A stretch of 64,000 nt of DNA from Pseudomonas sp. B21-048 (GTDB lineage: Bacteria; Pseudomonadota; Gammaproteobacteria; Pseudomonadales; Pseudomonadaceae). The stretch is taken from positions 3,596,001 to 3,660,000 of the forward strand of contig NZ_CP087168.1 in assembly GCF_024748615.1 (NCBI RefSeq), given 5' to 3'. The notes under the pieces are model-generated. The model made no database searches. It had not been told where the DNA came from and saw only the letters and a program-made list of their open reading frames with translations. Made by a program: the position numbers and the translations under genes. How positions within the stretch are numbered: position 1 is the first letter of the stretch; each line of letters begins with the position of its first letter. Positions 63,113 through 64,000 of this stretch are shown piece after piece.

Positions 63113-63874
63113 ATGTCCCTACGCACCCTGCTCACCACGCTGCTGCTGACCTGCAGTTTTTCGGTCATGGCCGCCACCGAGATCGTGCCCCTGAACTATC
63201 GCACCAGCGCCGATCTGCTGCCGGTGGCGCAGAATTTCATCGGCAAGGATGGCAAGGTCAGCGCCTATGGCAATCAGCTGATCGTCAATGCAGAACAGCG
63301 CAAGATCGACGAACTTAAGGCCTTGATCAACCAACTCGACGTGGCCGCCAAGCGCTTGCTGATCACCGTCGACACCAGCGAAAACAACTTCCAGGGTGAT
63401 CAGGGTTACTCGGTGAACGGTGCCAAGCCGAGCCAGACTCGCATCATCAACCACAGCACCGACAGCCGCGACGGCGGTATCCAGCAGGTTCAGACCAGCG
63501 AAGGCACACCGGCGCTGATCCAGGTCGGCCAAAGCGTGCCGCTCACCAACACCCAGACTGACAGCTATGGTGACCTGCGCAGCCAGACCGAATACCGCAA
63601 TGTCACCCAAGGCTTCTACGTCACCGCCAGCGTTACCGGCGACATCGTTCATCTGGCAATCAGTACTAACCGTGACCGGATGAGCCAGGAACGTCCCGAT
63701 GTAGTGAACGTGCAAAGCACCGACACAACGGTCAGCGGCCGACTGGGCGAGTGGATCACCCTGGCCGGCGTAAATCGCCAGACTCAGGCCGACAAACAGG
63801 GCCCGACCCGCAGCTACTCGACTCAGGGCCGGGATGACATGACTCTGCGAGTGAAAGTCGATACGTTGGACTAA
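63113..63874 (+). CDS. Exported protein with secretin N-like domain
   Basis: A 253-aa protein with a signal peptide (ending VMA-ATEIVPLNYR). Residues about 21-90 resemble the secretin/TonB short N-domain (EIVPLNYRTSADLLPVAQNF, GNQLIVNAEQRKIDELKALI NQLD); the C-terminal half is beta-rich and resembles a truncated secretin barrel start (VQTSEGTPALIQVGQSVPL). Too short to be a full secretin. No type II, III or IV secretion genes are adjacent. Function unknown. Confidence 0.8.
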   Translation: MSLRTLLTTLLLTCSFSVMAATEIVPLNYRTSADLLPVAQNFIGKDGKVSAYGNQLIVNAEQRKIDELKALINQLDVAAKRLLITVDTSENNFQGDQGYSVNGAKPSQTRIINHSTDSRDGGIQQVQTSEGTPALIQVGQSVPLTNTQTDSYGDLRSQTEYRNVTQGFYVTASVTGDIVHLAISTNRDRMSQERPDVVNVQSTDTTVSGRLGEWITLAGVNRQTQADKQGPTRSYSTQGRDDMTLRVKVDTLD

Positions 63875-63914
63875 AGCACCAAAAACTGACTGATTAGTCG
63901 TATTAGACCAAAGA

Positions 63915-63940
63915 TGTAGTGCTTGAAAAAAAGCACTACA
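63915..63940. other. Strong AT-rich hairpin near the window end
   Basis: TGTAGTGCTT-GAAAAA-AAGCACTACA: a perfect 10-bp stem with a 6-base loop. No T run follows on either strand, so it is not a typical terminator. It may be an operator or mRNA element of the next gene, outside the window. Confidence 0.5.
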
Positions 63941-64000
63941 AAACGTTTGACGAGCCAAAAAAGCAAAGGCATGATGGCCTCGCTCCCGCTAATCAGAGGC

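Overview
The window looks like the chromosome of a Pseudomonas from the P. fluorescens group. The evidence is GC-rich coding DNA, a wss-type acetylated-cellulose operon, Pseudomonas-type small families (DUF6124, DUF6388), two divergently placed NADP-isocitrate dehydrogenases, a core-gene order (tusDCBE, cysG-serS-crcB-rarA-lolA-ftsK, trxB-aat-bpt-infA, clpA-clpS-cspD-icd, idh-nudix-mnmA-hflD-purB) that I recall as conserved across Pseudomonas, and several families of short intergenic palindromic repeats. No rRNA, tRNA, CRISPR array, insertion sequence or intact prophage was found.

Region 1 (1-12650, + strand) is the 3' part of an acetylated-cellulose operon: the end of bcsA/wssB (cut by the window), bcsB, the endoglucanase bcsZ, the outer-membrane porin bcsC, then four acetylation genes wssF, wssG (AlgF-like), wssH (AlgI-like MBOAT) and wssI (AlgJ-like). 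Synthesis, export and periplasmic O-acetylation of the polymer are thus encoded in one tightly packed transcript. No wssJ follows wssI; a convergent secreted nuclease closes the region.

Region 2 (12700-35500) is accessory chromosome: mostly single genes and short pairs in mixed orientation. It holds a periplasmic nuclease, a frameshifted SYLF protein, a VOC protein, a cytochrome c, a glutathione transferase, three AraC-type regulators, a thioesterase, an adenosine-specific kinase, a FleN paralogue, a duplicated CAP-domain protein, the 1-Cys peroxiredoxin LsfA, gamma-glutamyltransferase, Ogt, NudK, a hemerythrin, a GNAT gene broken in a C9 tract, DUF families, and a remnant of a ParS/Xre-type antitoxin. 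Most of the repeats lie here.

Region 3 (35590-63900) is conserved core. It runs from tRNA 2-thiolation (TusDCBE, later MnmA), YbiB and a glutathionyl-hydroquinone reductase, through a six-gene minus-strand run ftsK-lolA-rarA-crcB-serS-cysG, to an N-degron proteolysis cluster (aat, bpt, clpA, clpS around infA) and cspD. It continues with icd and idh facing away from each other, nudix-mnmA-hflD, purB, the ribosomal oxygenase roxA, a GNAT protein and a secretin-N-domain protein. Two inverted copies of a roughly 110-bp repeat bracket the cysG-to-infA block.

I found no clear undescribed multi-gene system. The best leads are the tandem degenerate CAP protein, the palindrome abutting an AraC regulator, the FleN paralogue away from flagellar genes, two uncharacterised two-gene pairs (24783-25212 and 31533-32294), the antitoxin remnant, and two frameshifted genes that could be pseudogenes, phase-variable, or sequencing errors.
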